Of a DNA stretch of 64,000 nucleotides, positions 27,736-36,580 are shown one piece after another. The stretch is from Paracoccus zeaxanthinifaciens ATCC 21588 (lineage in GTDB: Bacteria > Pseudomonadota > Alphaproteobacteria > Rhodobacterales > Rhodobacteraceae). The stretch is taken from assembly GCF_000420145.1 (NCBI RefSeq), contig NZ_ATUJ01000002.1, positions 124,001 through 188,000 on the forward strand. The letters run 5' to 3'. The translations under genes were made by a program, and so were the position numbers. The notes beneath the pieces are model-generated. The model saw nothing but the letters and a program-made list of their open reading frames with translations, ran no database searches and was not told the origin of the DNA. Position 1 is the stretch's first letter; each line of letters opens with the position of its first letter.

Positions 27736-28212
27736 TCAGACGATCCCTTCCAGCAACCCGCGCGGCAGCGGCACGCGCAGCAGCACCGCGAACAGCCACC
27801 AGCACAGCGCCGTCGTCCCGACCGCCAGCCCCGCCGCCTTCAGAAGCGGCAGCCGCAGCACGAGGAACAGCACCAGAAGCCCCGCGACCGAGACCGGAAG
27901 ATAGCCCAGATGCGGTCCCAGCAGCACCTGCGCCAGCACGTTGCCCAGCACGGCGGCCATCGCGGCCCAGCCCGCGGGACGCCGCAATTCGTCCGCGAAG
28001 GCCACGATCGGCCCGCCCGCCAGCCTGCGCGCGGCGATGTCGCGCAGGACCAGCAGCGCGCCGCCGATCACGAAGCCCGCGGCCAGAATGCGCGGCAGCA
28101 GCGCCGCCCCGTAGGGCTGGCCCGCGAACACGGGAAATTGCGCCGCCTGCCACAGCATGAACAGCCCCAGCAGGATCAGCGCCACCCCCGACAGCGCGTC
28201 GGTGAGTTTCAT
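27736..28212 (-). CDS. tctB: TTT small permease (TctB family), second system
   Basis: 158 residues with four hydrophobic segments (about residues 7-25, 40-58, 82-100 and 105-147, the last a pair). FPVFAGQPYGAALLPRILAAG before helix 2 is the typical TctB region. It follows tctC after a hairpin and runs directly into tctA. Confidence 0.86.
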   Translation of the reverse strand: MKLTDALSGVALILLGLFMLWQAAQFPVFAGQPYGAALLPRILAAGFVIGGALLVLRDIAARRLAGGPIVAFADELRRPAGWAAMAAVLGNVLAQVLLGPHLGYLPVSVAGLLVLFLVLRLPLLKAAGLAVGTTALCWWLFAVLLRVPLPRGLLEGIV

Positions 28213-28237
28213 GTCGTCCCCCTCGTTGGGTGAAATG

Positions 28238-28258
28238 GGGCGGGCATTGCGCCCGCCC
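28238..28258 (-). other. Intercistronic hairpin between tctC and tctB, second system
   Basis: GGGCGGGC (28238-28245) pairs with GCCCGCCC (28251-28258) around a 5-base loop. It lies directly downstream of the minus-strand tctC stop and is one of four such hairpins behind binding-protein genes in this window. Confidence 0.6.
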
Positions 28259-28264
28259 TTCGGC

Positions 28265-29263
28265 TCAGCCCTGGATCAGGCCGGCGGCGGTCATGGCATC
28301 CGCCATCTGCGCGTCGGCATCCTGCATCATCTGCCCATGGGCCTCGGGCTCCAGATAGGATATGTTGAAGCCGCGGCTGGCCATGAACTCGGTGAACTCG
28401 GGATCGACCGCGATCTCGGAGAGGGCGGTGGCGATGGTGGACCCGATCTCGGGGGGCAGGTCGCGGGGACCCGCGATGCCGCGCCATGTGGCCAGCGCGA
28501 AGTTGCTGCCGCCGCCCTCGGTCAGGGTGGGCAGGTCGGGATGGCTGGACGCACGCTCGGTGCTCATCAATGCCAGGTTCACGGCGCGGCCCGCATCGAC
28601 CATCGCCTTGGTTTCCGCCAGCGACACCGTCACGATGTCGATCCCGCCCGCGATCAGGTCCTGCATCGCCGGGGCCGAGCCTTCGGACGGCACCCAGGTC
28701 ACGTGATCGGCGGCAAGGCCCAGGCTTTTCAGCCAGCCGACCAGCGCCAGGTGCCAGATGCCCCCCTGACCCGTGCCGGACGCCTTGAAGGTGCCGGGCT
28801 CGGACGCCTTCACCGCCTCGGTCAGGGCGCCGATATCGGCAAAGCCCGCATCGCTGGACACGGTGACCGCCGGGCTGTCGGCGTTCATCAGCCCAAGCGG
28901 CGTGTAATCCGCCGAGGTAAGCTCGGTCAGGCCCATGTGGTGCATCATCGCGATCTCGACCGTGACGACGCCCAAAGTATAGCCGTCCGCCGGAGCGGTC
29001 GCGATGGCCGAATGGCCGACCACGCCCGCGCCGCCCGTGCGGTTCACGACGTTGACGGGCTGGCCCAGCTTGCGTTCCAGCAGCGCCGAGATCATGCGCG
29101 CGGTCGCATCGGTGCCGCCGCCCGCGCCCCAGGGCACGATCATGGTCAGCGGGCGCGACGGGTAATCCGCGGCCCATGCCAGTTGCGGCAGCAGGCTTGC
29201 ACCCGCAAGCGCCGCGGCACCCCGCAGCAGTCCGCGGCGGGTCGAATTGGTGAAGTCGGTCAT
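28265..29263 (-). CDS. tctC: TTT binding protein (TctC/Bug family) with Tat-like signal
   Basis: 332-residue receptor. The N-terminus has a twin-arginine-type signal (TRRGLLRGAAALAG, cleavage after LAWA), unlike the Sec signal of the first TctC. The mature part begins YPSRPLTMIVPWGAGGGTDATARMI, with NRTGGAGVVGHSAI, and ASGTGQGGIWHLALVGWL in the ligand region. ATG 29263 has GGGAGGAAACG upstream. It is divergent from a Gfo/Idh/MocA dehydrogenase plus GntR pair, which may process and sense its ligand. Confidence 0.92.
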   Translation of the reverse strand: MTDFTNSTRRGLLRGAAALAGASLLPQLAWAADYPSRPLTMIVPWGAGGGTDATARMISALLERKLGQPVNVVNRTGGAGVVGHSAIATAPADGYTLGVVTVEIAMMHHMGLTELTSADYTPLGLMNADSPAVTVSSDAGFADIGALTEAVKASEPGTFKASGTGQGGIWHLALVGWLKSLGLAADHVTWVPSEGSAPAMQDLIAGGIDIVTVSLAETKAMVDAGRAVNLALMSTERASSHPDLPTLTEGGGSNFALATWRGIAGPRDLPPEIGSTIATALSEIAVDPEFTEFMASRGFNISYLEPEAHGQMMQDADAQMADAMTAAGLIQG

Positions 29264-29429
29264 CGTTTCCTCCCAGATGATGACGCCCGGAACCGGGCAC
29301 TGGCCGGGCATGCAGCCTGGCCGATCCTCCTCGGGGACAATTGGTAACCGCGATGCCCAAATCGGTCAATAGTTGTAAAATCTGTCCGAAGCGGATAATC
29401 GTCCTCGCAGACCGGGACGGAGGAACCGA
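29264..29429. promoter_or_regulatory. Divergent control region, tctC (minus) / dehydrogenase (plus)
   Basis: 166 bp. It holds TTGGTAACC at 29341-29349, a short palindrome-like match to GntR/FadR-type half sites, and a poor promoter-like pair TTGTAA (29373) and GATAAT (29394) for the plus strand with only a 15-base spacer. The GntR regulator encoded two genes on is the natural candidate to bind here. Confidence 0.35.
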
Positions 29430-30437
29430 ATGCAGCCGATGGACGTGGCGATCGTGGGTGCGGGCGCAATCAGCGAATTCCACCTGAAGGGATGGCAGGC
29501 GCAGGGAAACGTGCGCCTTGTCGCGATCTGCGACCCCGACCGCGACCGCGCGGCGGCGCAGGCCGACAGGTTCGGCATCGCGCAGGTTTTCGACGACATG
29601 GACGACATGCTGGCCCGGGTCCGGGCGGATGCGGTCGACATCATCACCCCCGTCGGCACCCATGCCGACCTTGTCCGCAAGGCCGCCGATGCGGGCCTTC
29701 ACGTCATGTGCCAGAAGCCCATGACCCCCACCGTCGCCGAGGCCGAGGCGCTGATCGCCGATATCGGGGACCGCGTGCGCTTCATGGTCCACGAGAATTA
29801 CCGCTTCCGCCCGCATTACGCCGAACTGGCCCGCCGCGTGGCCGATGGGCAGGTCGGCCGGCTGCGCCACGCGCGGCTGACGGTCCGGTCCTCGTCGCTG
29901 CTGGATTACGCGGGGCGGACGCCCTTCCTTCTGGGGCGCCAACCCTATCTGGCGAAGTTCCCGCGCCTGCTGGTCTTCGAGGTGCTGATCCACCATCTGG
30001 ACGCGCTGCGGGCGATCATCGGCGAGATGCGGGTCGTCTCGGCGCGGCTGGACCGCATGAACCCCGCGCTGAGCGGCGAGGACGTGGCGCTGATCCAGCT
30101 GGAATCCGACACGGGCGCGCTGATCCAGATCGACGCCAACATCTCGGCCCCCGGGCATCCGCCGCTGCCGACCGACCGGCTGGAACTGCTGGGCGAGACC
30201 GATACGCTGATCTACGACCGCGACCGGATCACGCTGCTGTCCGACCCCGAGAACCCGTCGCTGCACGACCTGACCGCGAATTACCAGGCCTGCTTCACCG
30301 GCGCGGTGACCGATTTCGTCGAGGGCATCCGGCAGTCGCGGCCCTTCCGCACCGACCGGCTGGACAACCTGCGCACGCTGCGTCTGATGGAATCCGTCTA
30401 TCGCGCGGCGGGCGTCCCGATCGAAGGGGCGCCATGA
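29430..30437 (+). CDS. Gfo/Idh/MocA family oxidoreductase
   Basis: 335-residue NAD(P)-dependent sugar or polyol dehydrogenase relative. Rossmann N-terminal domain with VAIVGAGAISEFHLKGW and VAICDPD; the family EKP-like motif is CQKPMTP with Lys96; VLIHHLDALRAIIG in the second domain carries the catalytic His. Upstream of and overlapping by 4 bases with the GntR gene (ATGA). Divergent from TTT genes. Substrate unknown; a sugar acid would fit. Confidence 0.91.
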   Translation: MQPMDVAIVGAGAISEFHLKGWQAQGNVRLVAICDPDRDRAAAQADRFGIAQVFDDMDDMLARVRADAVDIITPVGTHADLVRKAADAGLHVMCQKPMTPTVAEAEALIADIGDRVRFMVHENYRFRPHYAELARRVADGQVGRLRHARLTVRSSSLLDYAGRTPFLLGRQPYLAKFPRLLVFEVLIHHLDALRAIIGEMRVVSARLDRMNPALSGEDVALIQLESDTGALIQIDANISAPGHPPLPTDRLELLGETDTLIYDRDRITLLSDPENPSLHDLTANYQACFTGAVTDFVEGIRQSRPFRTDRLDNLRTLRLMESVYRAAGVPIEGAP

Positions 30438-31123
30438 CCGAAGCCCCCTCGCTTGCCGATCAGGTCTATGACCGGCTGCTGCAACGCATCATGTCGGACG
30501 AGTTTCCGCTGAACGGACGCCTCCCCTCGGAACAGAGCCTGTCCGCCAGCTTCGGCGTGTCGCGCCCCGTGCTGCGCGACGCGCTTGCCCGCCTGCGCGA
30601 CGACGGGATCGTCACCGCAAGGCGCGGGTCCGGCAACTATGTCACCCGCAGGCCCGATCCGCGTGTGGGCGACCTGGTGCCGCTCGGGTCCATCACGGAC
30701 ATCCAGCGCTGCTACGAGTTCCGCGTGGACCTGGAGGGGGCCGCGGCGGGCTGGGCCGCGTTGCGGCGCGACGATGCCGACCTGGCCGTGCTGGAACGCG
30801 CCTACGAGGCGCTGGACAGGACCTATGTCCAGCAGATCGTCGGGGTCGATGCGGACCAGGCACTGCACATGGCCATCGCGAAGGCCGCGAAGAACCCGTT
30901 CTATCCCGCCGTGATCGCGCAGCTGACCGCCCAGATCCAGTTCGGGATGACGCTGTCGCGGTCGCTGACGCTGCTGGACGTTCCCGAACGGCAGGCGCTG
31001 GTGCAATCGGAACATCGCGCGGTCATCGACGCGATCCGCGCGCAGGATGCCGCCGCCGCGACGCAGGCGATGCGCCATCACATCACCGCCGCACGCGACC
31101 GCATGTTCGAGGGTCAGACCTGA
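30434..31123 (+). CDS. GntR family (FadR/FCD) transcriptional regulator
   Basis: 229 residues. N-terminal winged HTH (LADQVYDRLLQRIMSDEFPLNGRLPSEQSLSASFGVSRPVLRDALARLRDDGIV), then an FCD all-helical ligand domain with metal-type residues in YEFRVDLEGAAAGWAA, the acidic/His sites around HMAIAKAAKNPF and the C-terminal EHRAVIDAIRAQD. It probably governs the divergent TTT and dehydrogenase genes. Confidence 0.91.
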   Translation: MTEAPSLADQVYDRLLQRIMSDEFPLNGRLPSEQSLSASFGVSRPVLRDALARLRDDGIVTARRGSGNYVTRRPDPRVGDLVPLGSITDIQRCYEFRVDLEGAAAGWAALRRDDADLAVLERAYEALDRTYVQQIVGVDADQALHMAIAKAAKNPFYPAVIAQLTAQIQFGMTLSRSLTLLDVPERQALVQSEHRAVIDAIRAQDAAAATQAMRHHITAARDRMFEGQT

Positions 31124-31198
31124 GCCTGCCATTTCCACGATTGCAGCGAAGGGCGGGCTGCGCTTAACCTTCGGCCCGAACACGGGAAGGGGGAAATC

Positions 31199-32488
31199 AT
31201 GACCGGAAACACCAGGGGCTTCGACACGCTGGCCGTCCATGCAGGGGCCGAGCCGGACCCCGCGACGGGCGCGCGGCAGGTGCCGATCTACCAGTCCACG
31301 TCCTATGTCTTTCGCGATGCGGAACATGCGGCGCGGCTCTTCAACCTCGAAGAGGTGGGCTATATCTACTCTCGCCTGACCAACCCGACGGTCAGTGCGC
31401 TGGCCGCGCGGGTCGCCGCGCTGGAGGGGGCCGCGGGCGGGATCGGCTGCTCGTCGGGCCATGCCGCGCAGATCATGGCGCTGTTCCCGCTGATGGGGCC
31501 GGGGCGGAACGTGGTCTCGTCGTCGCGGCTCTATGGCGGGACGATCACGCAGTTCAGCCAGACGATCCGCCGCTTCGGCTGGTCGGCCAAGTTCGTCGAT
31601 ACCGACGATCTGGACGCCGTCCGCGCCGCCATCGACGAGGACACGCGCGCCCTGTTCTGCGAGACGATCGCCAATCCCGGCGGCTATGTCACCGATCTGG
31701 ACGCGATGGCCGCCATCGCGGACGAGGCGGGCATCCCGCTGATCGTGGACAACACCACGGCGACGCCGTACCTCTGCCGTCCGATCGACCACGGCGCGAC
31801 GCTGGTGGTGCATTCGGCGACGAAATACATGACCGGCAACGGCACCGTCACCGGCGGCATCGTGGTGGACAGCGGCAAGTTCGACTGGTCGGCCTCGGAC
31901 AAGTTCCCGTCGCTGTCGCAGCCGGAACCGGCCTATCACGGGCTGAACTTCCACGGCGCGTTGGGGCCGATGGCCTTCACCTTCCATTCCATCGCGGTGG
32001 GCCTGCGCGACCTGGGCATGACGATGAACCCGCAGGGCGCGCATTACACGCTGATGGGGATCGAGACGCTTGGCCTGCGGATGGAACGCCATGTGGCGAA
32101 CGCCAAGGCCGTCGCGGAATGGCTGGAAAAGGACCCCCGGATCGAGGGCGTGACTTATGCGGGCCTCGCCTCGTCGCCTTGGGCCGAGCGTGCGCAGCGG
32201 ATCGTGCCCAAGGGCGCGGGTGCGCTGTTCACGGTGGCGGTCAAGGGCGGCTATGACGCCTGCGTCAAGCTGGTCGACAGCCTCGAGCTGTTCAGCCATG
32301 TCGCCAATCTTGGCGACACGCGCAGCCTGATCATCCACCCCGCCTCGACCACGCACCGCCAGCTCGAGGAAGATCAGCAGATCGCCGCAGGGGCCGCGCC
32401 GAACGTGGTGCGCATCTCGATCGGGATCGAGAACGTGGAGGACATCATCGCGGATCTGGACCAGGGTCTGACCAAGGCCACCGCCTGA
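31199..32488 (+). CDS. O-acetylhomoserine aminocarboxypropyltransferase-type Cys/Met metabolism PLP enzyme
   Basis: 429-residue trans-sulfuration family enzyme, MetY/MetZ-like: makes homocysteine from an O-acylhomoserine and sulfide. PLP lysine is Lys209 in HSATKYMTGNGT. VDNTTATPYLCRPIDHGA, GCSSGHAAQIMAL, YSRLTNPTV at the N-terminus and SLELFSHVANLGDTRSLIIHPASTTH at the C-terminus are family hallmarks. Single gene with its own leader and a terminator after. Distinguishing MetY from MetZ or MGL needs a phylogeny. Confidence 0.92.
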   Translation: MTGNTRGFDTLAVHAGAEPDPATGARQVPIYQSTSYVFRDAEHAARLFNLEEVGYIYSRLTNPTVSALAARVAALEGAAGGIGCSSGHAAQIMALFPLMGPGRNVVSSSRLYGGTITQFSQTIRRFGWSAKFVDTDDLDAVRAAIDEDTRALFCETIANPGGYVTDLDAMAAIADEAGIPLIVDNTTATPYLCRPIDHGATLVVHSATKYMTGNGTVTGGIVVDSGKFDWSASDKFPSLSQPEPAYHGLNFHGALGPMAFTFHSIAVGLRDLGMTMNPQGAHYTLMGIETLGLRMERHVANAKAVAEWLEKDPRIEGVTYAGLASSPWAERAQRIVPKGAGALFTVAVKGGYDACVKLVDSLELFSHVANLGDTRSLIIHPASTTHRQLEEDQQIAAGAAPNVVRISIGIENVEDIIADLDQGLTKATA

Positions 32489-32494
32489 TGCAAA

Positions 32495-32527
32495 ACGCCC
32501 CCGGCCGTCACGGTCGGGGGCGTCCTT
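32495..32527 (+). terminator. Terminator of the MetY-like gene
   Basis: About 13-pair stem ACGCCCCCG plus inner pairs (32495-32507 with 32511-32523) with a 3-base loop, followed by CCTTCGTT. Confidence 0.75.
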
Positions 32528-32545
32528 CGTTCAAAGGGGACCGGC

Positions 32546-33931
32546 TCAGGCAGCCTTGGGCGGCAGGAACACGGCCTTCGCGTTCACGAATTCATGCATG
32601 CCGAAGCCGCCATGCTCACGGCCATAGCCGGAATTCTTGACGCCGCCGAAGGGCATGTTCGGATCGGCCGCCCCGAACGAGTTGATGCGCACCATGCCCG
32701 TGTCGAAATGCTTGCGGGCAAGGCGCACGGCCTTCTCCTCGTCCTGCGAGAAGATGCCCCCGCCAAGGCCATAGCGGCTGTCATTGGCGATGCGCATCGC
32801 GTCCTCGTCGTCCTTGGCGCGGATGACTGCGGCGATGGGGCCGAAGATCTCGTCGTCATAGGCGGGCATGCCGGGCTTCACGTCGCCCAGAACCGTCGCC
32901 GGATAGAAGGCGCCCGGACCTTCGGGCTTCTTGCCGCCACAAAGGATTTTCGCGCCGTTCTTCACGCTGTCCTGCAACTGGTCGTGGATCGTGTCGCGCT
33001 GATCGACGCTGCTCAGCGGGCCAAGCTGGGTGTCGTCATCGCTCGGGTCGCCGACCTTGATCTTGTCCATCTGTTCGACGAAAGCCGCGACGAACCGGTC
33101 ATAGACCTTGTCGGTGACGATGAAGCGCTTGGCGTTCACGCAGGTCTGGCCGTTATTGTACAGCCGCCCCATGACCGAGGTCTTGACCGCAAGGTCGATA
33201 TCCGCGTCTTCCAGCACCAGGTAGGCGTCGTTCGAGCCCAGCTCCAGCACCGATTTCTTCAGCGCCGAGGCCGCCTTCTCGCCGATATGCTGGCCGGCCT
33301 TGTCCGAGCCGGTCATGGTGACGCCGCGCACCATGTCATGCGCGATGATCTTGTCGGACACGTCATGGCCGATCAGCACGACGCCGAACAGGCCCTTGGG
33401 CAGGCCGGCTTCCTCGCACAGCTCGCGCAGGCGCAGCCCGCTGCCGGTGCAGATCGAGGCATGTTTCAGCACGCAGCCATTGCCCGCCATCAGCGCCGCC
33501 GCCAGCACGCGCACGGGCTGGTACAGCGGGAAGTTCCAAGGCTGCACCGAATAGATCACGCCGATCGGCTGATAGGTGACGATCCCGCGGTTGCCGTCGC
33601 CATAGGTCCGTTCCTCGTCGGCCAGCGCCTTCGGGCCCTGCTCGGCGGTGTATTCGAAGATCGCGGCGCAGATCTCGACCTCTTGCCGCGCGTCGTCCAG
33701 CAGCTTGCCGACCTCGTCGGTCATCAGGCGGGCCAGCTCTTCCTTGTTCTCGCGCAGCTTGGCGGCGATGTCCTTCAGGAACGGCGCGCGTTCCTCGTGG
33801 GTCTTCTGCGACCAGTCCAGAAAGGCATCGTGGCTTGCCTCGACGACATCGAAGGCCTGCGCCTCGGACATCTTGTCATAGGATTTGATTTCCTTGCCGG
33901 TGGTCGGATTGACGGTGGTGATCGTCGACAT
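32546..33931 (-). CDS. NAD-dependent succinate-semialdehyde dehydrogenase (ALDH family)
   Basis: 461 residues, oxidises succinate semialdehyde or a close aldehyde to the acid. ALDH features: GVIYSVQPWNFPLYQPVRVL, catalytic Glu in LELGSNDAYLVL, catalytic Cys in YNNGQTCVNAKRF and PFGGVKNSGYGRE at the C-terminus. The cofactor loop GSDKAGQHIGE is consistent with NAD(P). ATG 33931 (MSTITTVNPTTG) is the usual start. Single gene on the minus strand, divergent from the tartrate/malate dehydrogenase gene. Confidence 0.93.
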   Translation of the reverse strand: MSTITTVNPTTGKEIKSYDKMSEAQAFDVVEASHDAFLDWSQKTHEERAPFLKDIAAKLRENKEELARLMTDEVGKLLDDARQEVEICAAIFEYTAEQGPKALADEERTYGDGNRGIVTYQPIGVIYSVQPWNFPLYQPVRVLAAALMAGNGCVLKHASICTGSGLRLRELCEEAGLPKGLFGVVLIGHDVSDKIIAHDMVRGVTMTGSDKAGQHIGEKAASALKKSVLELGSNDAYLVLEDADIDLAVKTSVMGRLYNNGQTCVNAKRFIVTDKVYDRFVAAFVEQMDKIKVGDPSDDDTQLGPLSSVDQRDTIHDQLQDSVKNGAKILCGGKKPEGPGAFYPATVLGDVKPGMPAYDDEIFGPIAAVIRAKDDEDAMRIANDSRYGLGGGIFSQDEEKAVRLARKHFDTGMVRINSFGAADPNMPFGGVKNSGYGREHGGFGMHEFVNAKAVFLPPKAA

Positions 33932-34112
33932 GGATGTCTCCTTTCGTGCTGCACCAAGAACGACGATTTCCCCGGCCCCGTTCCTGCCCGCGCCCCGCAC
34001 GATTTATTGAGCGGCCTTCGGGAACCCGACCTGCACGTCCTGCAAAATCCGCTTTACCCTGCGGCAGCGCTGCGCCATTCAGGCGTCACGCCACAAGATC
34101 ACGAGGTTCCCT

Positions 34113-35144
34113 ATGTCCATGCAGCGCATCGCACTCATCCCCGGTGACGGCATCGGCGTCCCGGTCACGCAGGCGGCCATGCGCGTCGTCGCGGCCAGCG
34201 GCGCATCGGTCGAGACGCAGACCTTCCCCTGGTCCTGCGACTACTACCTGGAACATGGGCACATGATGCCCGCCGACGGGATCGAGACGCTGCGCGGCTT
34301 CGACGCGATCTTCCTCGGCGCGGTCGGCTGGCCCGCGCGCGTGCCCGACAGCGTGTCGCTGCACGGGCTGCTGCTGCCGATCCGCAAGGCCTTCGTGCAA
34401 TATGCCAATATCCGCCCGCACCGCCTGCTGCCCGGCGTCGAGGGCCCGCTGCGCAAGACCGGCTTCGACATCCTGTGCATCCGCGAGAATACCGAGGGCG
34501 AGTATTCCGGCGCGGGCGGCCGCGTCCACCAGGGCACCGATGACGAGGTCGCGGTCGAGACCTCGATCTTCACGCGCACCGGGGTGGAGCGCATCCTGCG
34601 CTTCGCGTTCGAGCAGGCGATGACCCGCCGCCGCAAGCTGGCATCGGTGACGAAATCCAACGCGCAGCGCCACAGCATGGTCTTCTGGGACGAGATGACC
34701 GACAGGCTGGCCGCCGAATATCCCGAGGTCGAGGTCGGCCGCTATCATATCGACGCGATGTGCGCGCGGATGGTGATGGATCCCGACAGCCTTGACGTGG
34801 TGGTCGCCTCGAACCTGTTCGGCGACATCCTGACCGACCTGGGCGCGGCGATCCAGGGGGGCCTGGGCTTCGCGGCATCGGCCAATATCAACCCCGACCG
34901 CAGCGCGCCCTCGATGTTCGAGCCCGTCCACGGATCGGCCCCCGACATCGCGGACAAGGGGATCGCCAACCCGATGGCGGCCTTCTGGTCGGCGGCGATG
35001 ATGCTGGACCACCTGGGCCAGTCCGAACCCGCCGCCCGCATCATGGCCGCGATGGAGGCCGCGACCGCGCAGGGCATCGGCACCGTGCCGGGCCGCGACA
35101 CGACCGACGCGATCACCGATGCGGTGCTGGGCCATCTGGGCTGA
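34113..35144 (+). CDS. Tartrate/D-malate dehydrogenase-type isocitrate/isopropylmalate dehydrogenase family enzyme
   Basis: 343-residue Mg- and NAD-dependent oxidative decarboxylase. Family markers: IALIPGDGIG at the start, IRENTEGEYSGAGGRVHQG with the substrate Arg region, TKSNAQRHSMVFWDEM, and DVVVASNLFGDILTDLGAAIQGGLGFAASANINPD with the metal-binding Asps. The variable region (GAVGWPARVPDSVSLHGLLLP) matches tartrate dehydrogenase rather than LeuB. Stands alone; role in use of D-malate or tartrate is inferred. Confidence 0.9.
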   Translation: MSMQRIALIPGDGIGVPVTQAAMRVVAASGASVETQTFPWSCDYYLEHGHMMPADGIETLRGFDAIFLGAVGWPARVPDSVSLHGLLLPIRKAFVQYANIRPHRLLPGVEGPLRKTGFDILCIRENTEGEYSGAGGRVHQGTDDEVAVETSIFTRTGVERILRFAFEQAMTRRRKLASVTKSNAQRHSMVFWDEMTDRLAAEYPEVEVGRYHIDAMCARMVMDPDSLDVVVASNLFGDILTDLGAAIQGGLGFAASANINPDRSAPSMFEPVHGSAPDIADKGIANPMAAFWSAAMMLDHLGQSEPAARIMAAMEAATAQGIGTVPGRDTTDAITDAVLGHLG

Positions 35145-35233
35145 AACTGTCGCGGGACATTCACGGTCCCGCCACCCGCCTGTCATCCGGCGAAATTAGG
35201 AGCCGTGGTCAGACACTTGACCAAAGGTATCCG

Positions 35234-36559
35234 ATGACCCGCACCATCCTTGCAGCCCTTCTGGCCACCACCGCCGCCGCCCATGCAGACGCCCCCCGCT
35301 TCGAGGCGGTGCTGAAAGGCCACGCCATCCTGCCCGCCGACACGCTTCTGGACGCCCCCGAGGATGCGCCGGCATCGCTGCGCGCCTCGGGGCGCTTCAC
35401 CGGCAAGGGCAACCGCCGCGACCTGTCGGAACCGGGTGACGGCCCCGCGATGCCGCTGGCGGGCCAGCCGCTGCAGGGCTTTTCCGGCATCAAGGCCGTG
35501 GGCGACGGCAGCTATGTCGTGTTGACCGACAACGGCTTCGGGACCAAGCGCAACTCGCCCGACGCGATGCTGTTCTTCTCGGTCGTGACGCCCGATTTCG
35601 ACGCGGGCACGGTCGCGGTCGATCGCACGGTGTTCCTGAACGACCCCGATCGCGTGATCCCCTTCCCCATCGTGACCGAGGCCACCGACACGCGCTATCT
35701 GACGGGCGCGGATCTGGACCTCGAAGGGTTCCAGCTGGTGGGCGACCACATCGTCATCGGCGAGGAATTCGGCCCCTTCGTCATCGTGGCTGACCGCGAG
35801 ACCGGCCGCATCGTCGAGTTTCACGAGACGGTCGTGGACGGCCGCACCGTGATGTCGCCCGACAACCCCTTCATCCAGCTGCCCGATCCTGGCGCGGATG
35901 CGCCCGAATACGACGCCAAGCGGTCGCGCGGGTTCGAGGGGTTCGCGGGTTCGGTGGACGGGCAGCTGCTCTATCCGATGCTGGAAGGGCCGCTGTGGCG
36001 CGACGGCGCGTGGGAAACGGTCGAGGATGGCCGCACCGCGCTGCGCATCCTGGAAATGAAGGCCGACAGCCGCGAATGGACCGGGAATTCCTGGCTCTAT
36101 CCGCTCGAGGCGGATAACCACGCCATCGGCGATTTCAACATGATCGACGAGACCCGCGGCCTGGTGATCGAACGCGACGGCGGTCAGGGCGACGCCGAAC
36201 TGGCCTGCGAGGGCGAGGCGACCGAAGGCTGCTTCGACAATCCCGCCCGCTTCAAGCGCGTCTACATGATCGACATGGCGGGCGTGGGGGCAGGCGAGCC
36301 GGTCCACAAGGTCGCCCATATCGACCTGCTGGACATGGCGGATCCCGATGGCATCGCCCGCCAGGGCAAGCGCGATGACGGGCGCTTCGCCTTCCCCTTC
36401 GTCACGATCGAGGACGTAGACATCGTCGATGACAGCCACATCATCGTGGGCAACGACAACAACTATCCCTTCTCGATGGGGCGGGACATGAACACGCAGG
36501 ACGACAACGAGCTGATCCTGCTGGAGGTCCCTGACTTCCTGAAGGCGCGGGCCGAATAA
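35234..36559 (+). CDS. Secreted phytase-like esterase-family protein (PF13449 type)
   Basis: 441 residues with signal peptide (residues 1-18, AAAHA cleavage). Domain resembles the esterase-like phytase family: LQGFSGIKAVGDGSYVVLTDNGFGTK, DLDLEGFQLVGDHIVIGEEFGPFVIVAD, RGFEGFAGSVDGQLLYPMLEG, and a C-terminal FVTIEDVDIVDDSHIIVGNDNNYP with acidic calcium-type sites. Substrate could be a phosphorylated sugar or another ester. Single gene; convergent with the MFS exporter. Confidence 0.88.
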   Translation: MTRTILAALLATTAAAHADAPRFEAVLKGHAILPADTLLDAPEDAPASLRASGRFTGKGNRRDLSEPGDGPAMPLAGQPLQGFSGIKAVGDGSYVVLTDNGFGTKRNSPDAMLFFSVVTPDFDAGTVAVDRTVFLNDPDRVIPFPIVTEATDTRYLTGADLDLEGFQLVGDHIVIGEEFGPFVIVADRETGRIVEFHETVVDGRTVMSPDNPFIQLPDPGADAPEYDAKRSRGFEGFAGSVDGQLLYPMLEGPLWRDGAWETVEDGRTALRILEMKADSREWTGNSWLYPLEADNHAIGDFNMIDETRGLVIERDGGQGDAELACEGEATEGCFDNPARFKRVYMIDMAGVGAGEPVHKVAHIDLLDMADPDGIARQGKRDDGRFAFPFVTIEDVDIVDDSHIIVGNDNNYPFSMGRDMNTQDDNELILLEVPDFLKARAE

Positions 36560-36569
36560 GGCCCGCGCC
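36544..36569. terminator. Bidirectional terminator between phytase-like and MFS genes
   Basis: GGCGCGGGCC (36544-36553) pairs perfectly with GGCCCGCGCC (36560-36569). The 6-base loop holds the TAA stop of the phytase-like gene. Confidence 0.75.
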
Positions 36570-36580
36570 CAGGGGGGTCG

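Noticed and set aside
26079..28160. Long plus-strand frame antisense to the second tctA/tctB
   Set aside because: It mirrors the real minus-strand genes; the translation is rich in His, Gln and Arg.
29335..29400. Firm GntR operator and promoter for the dehydrogenase
   Set aside because: Matches are short and the spacing of the promoter boxes is only 15; kept as a low-confidence region, not as defined sites.
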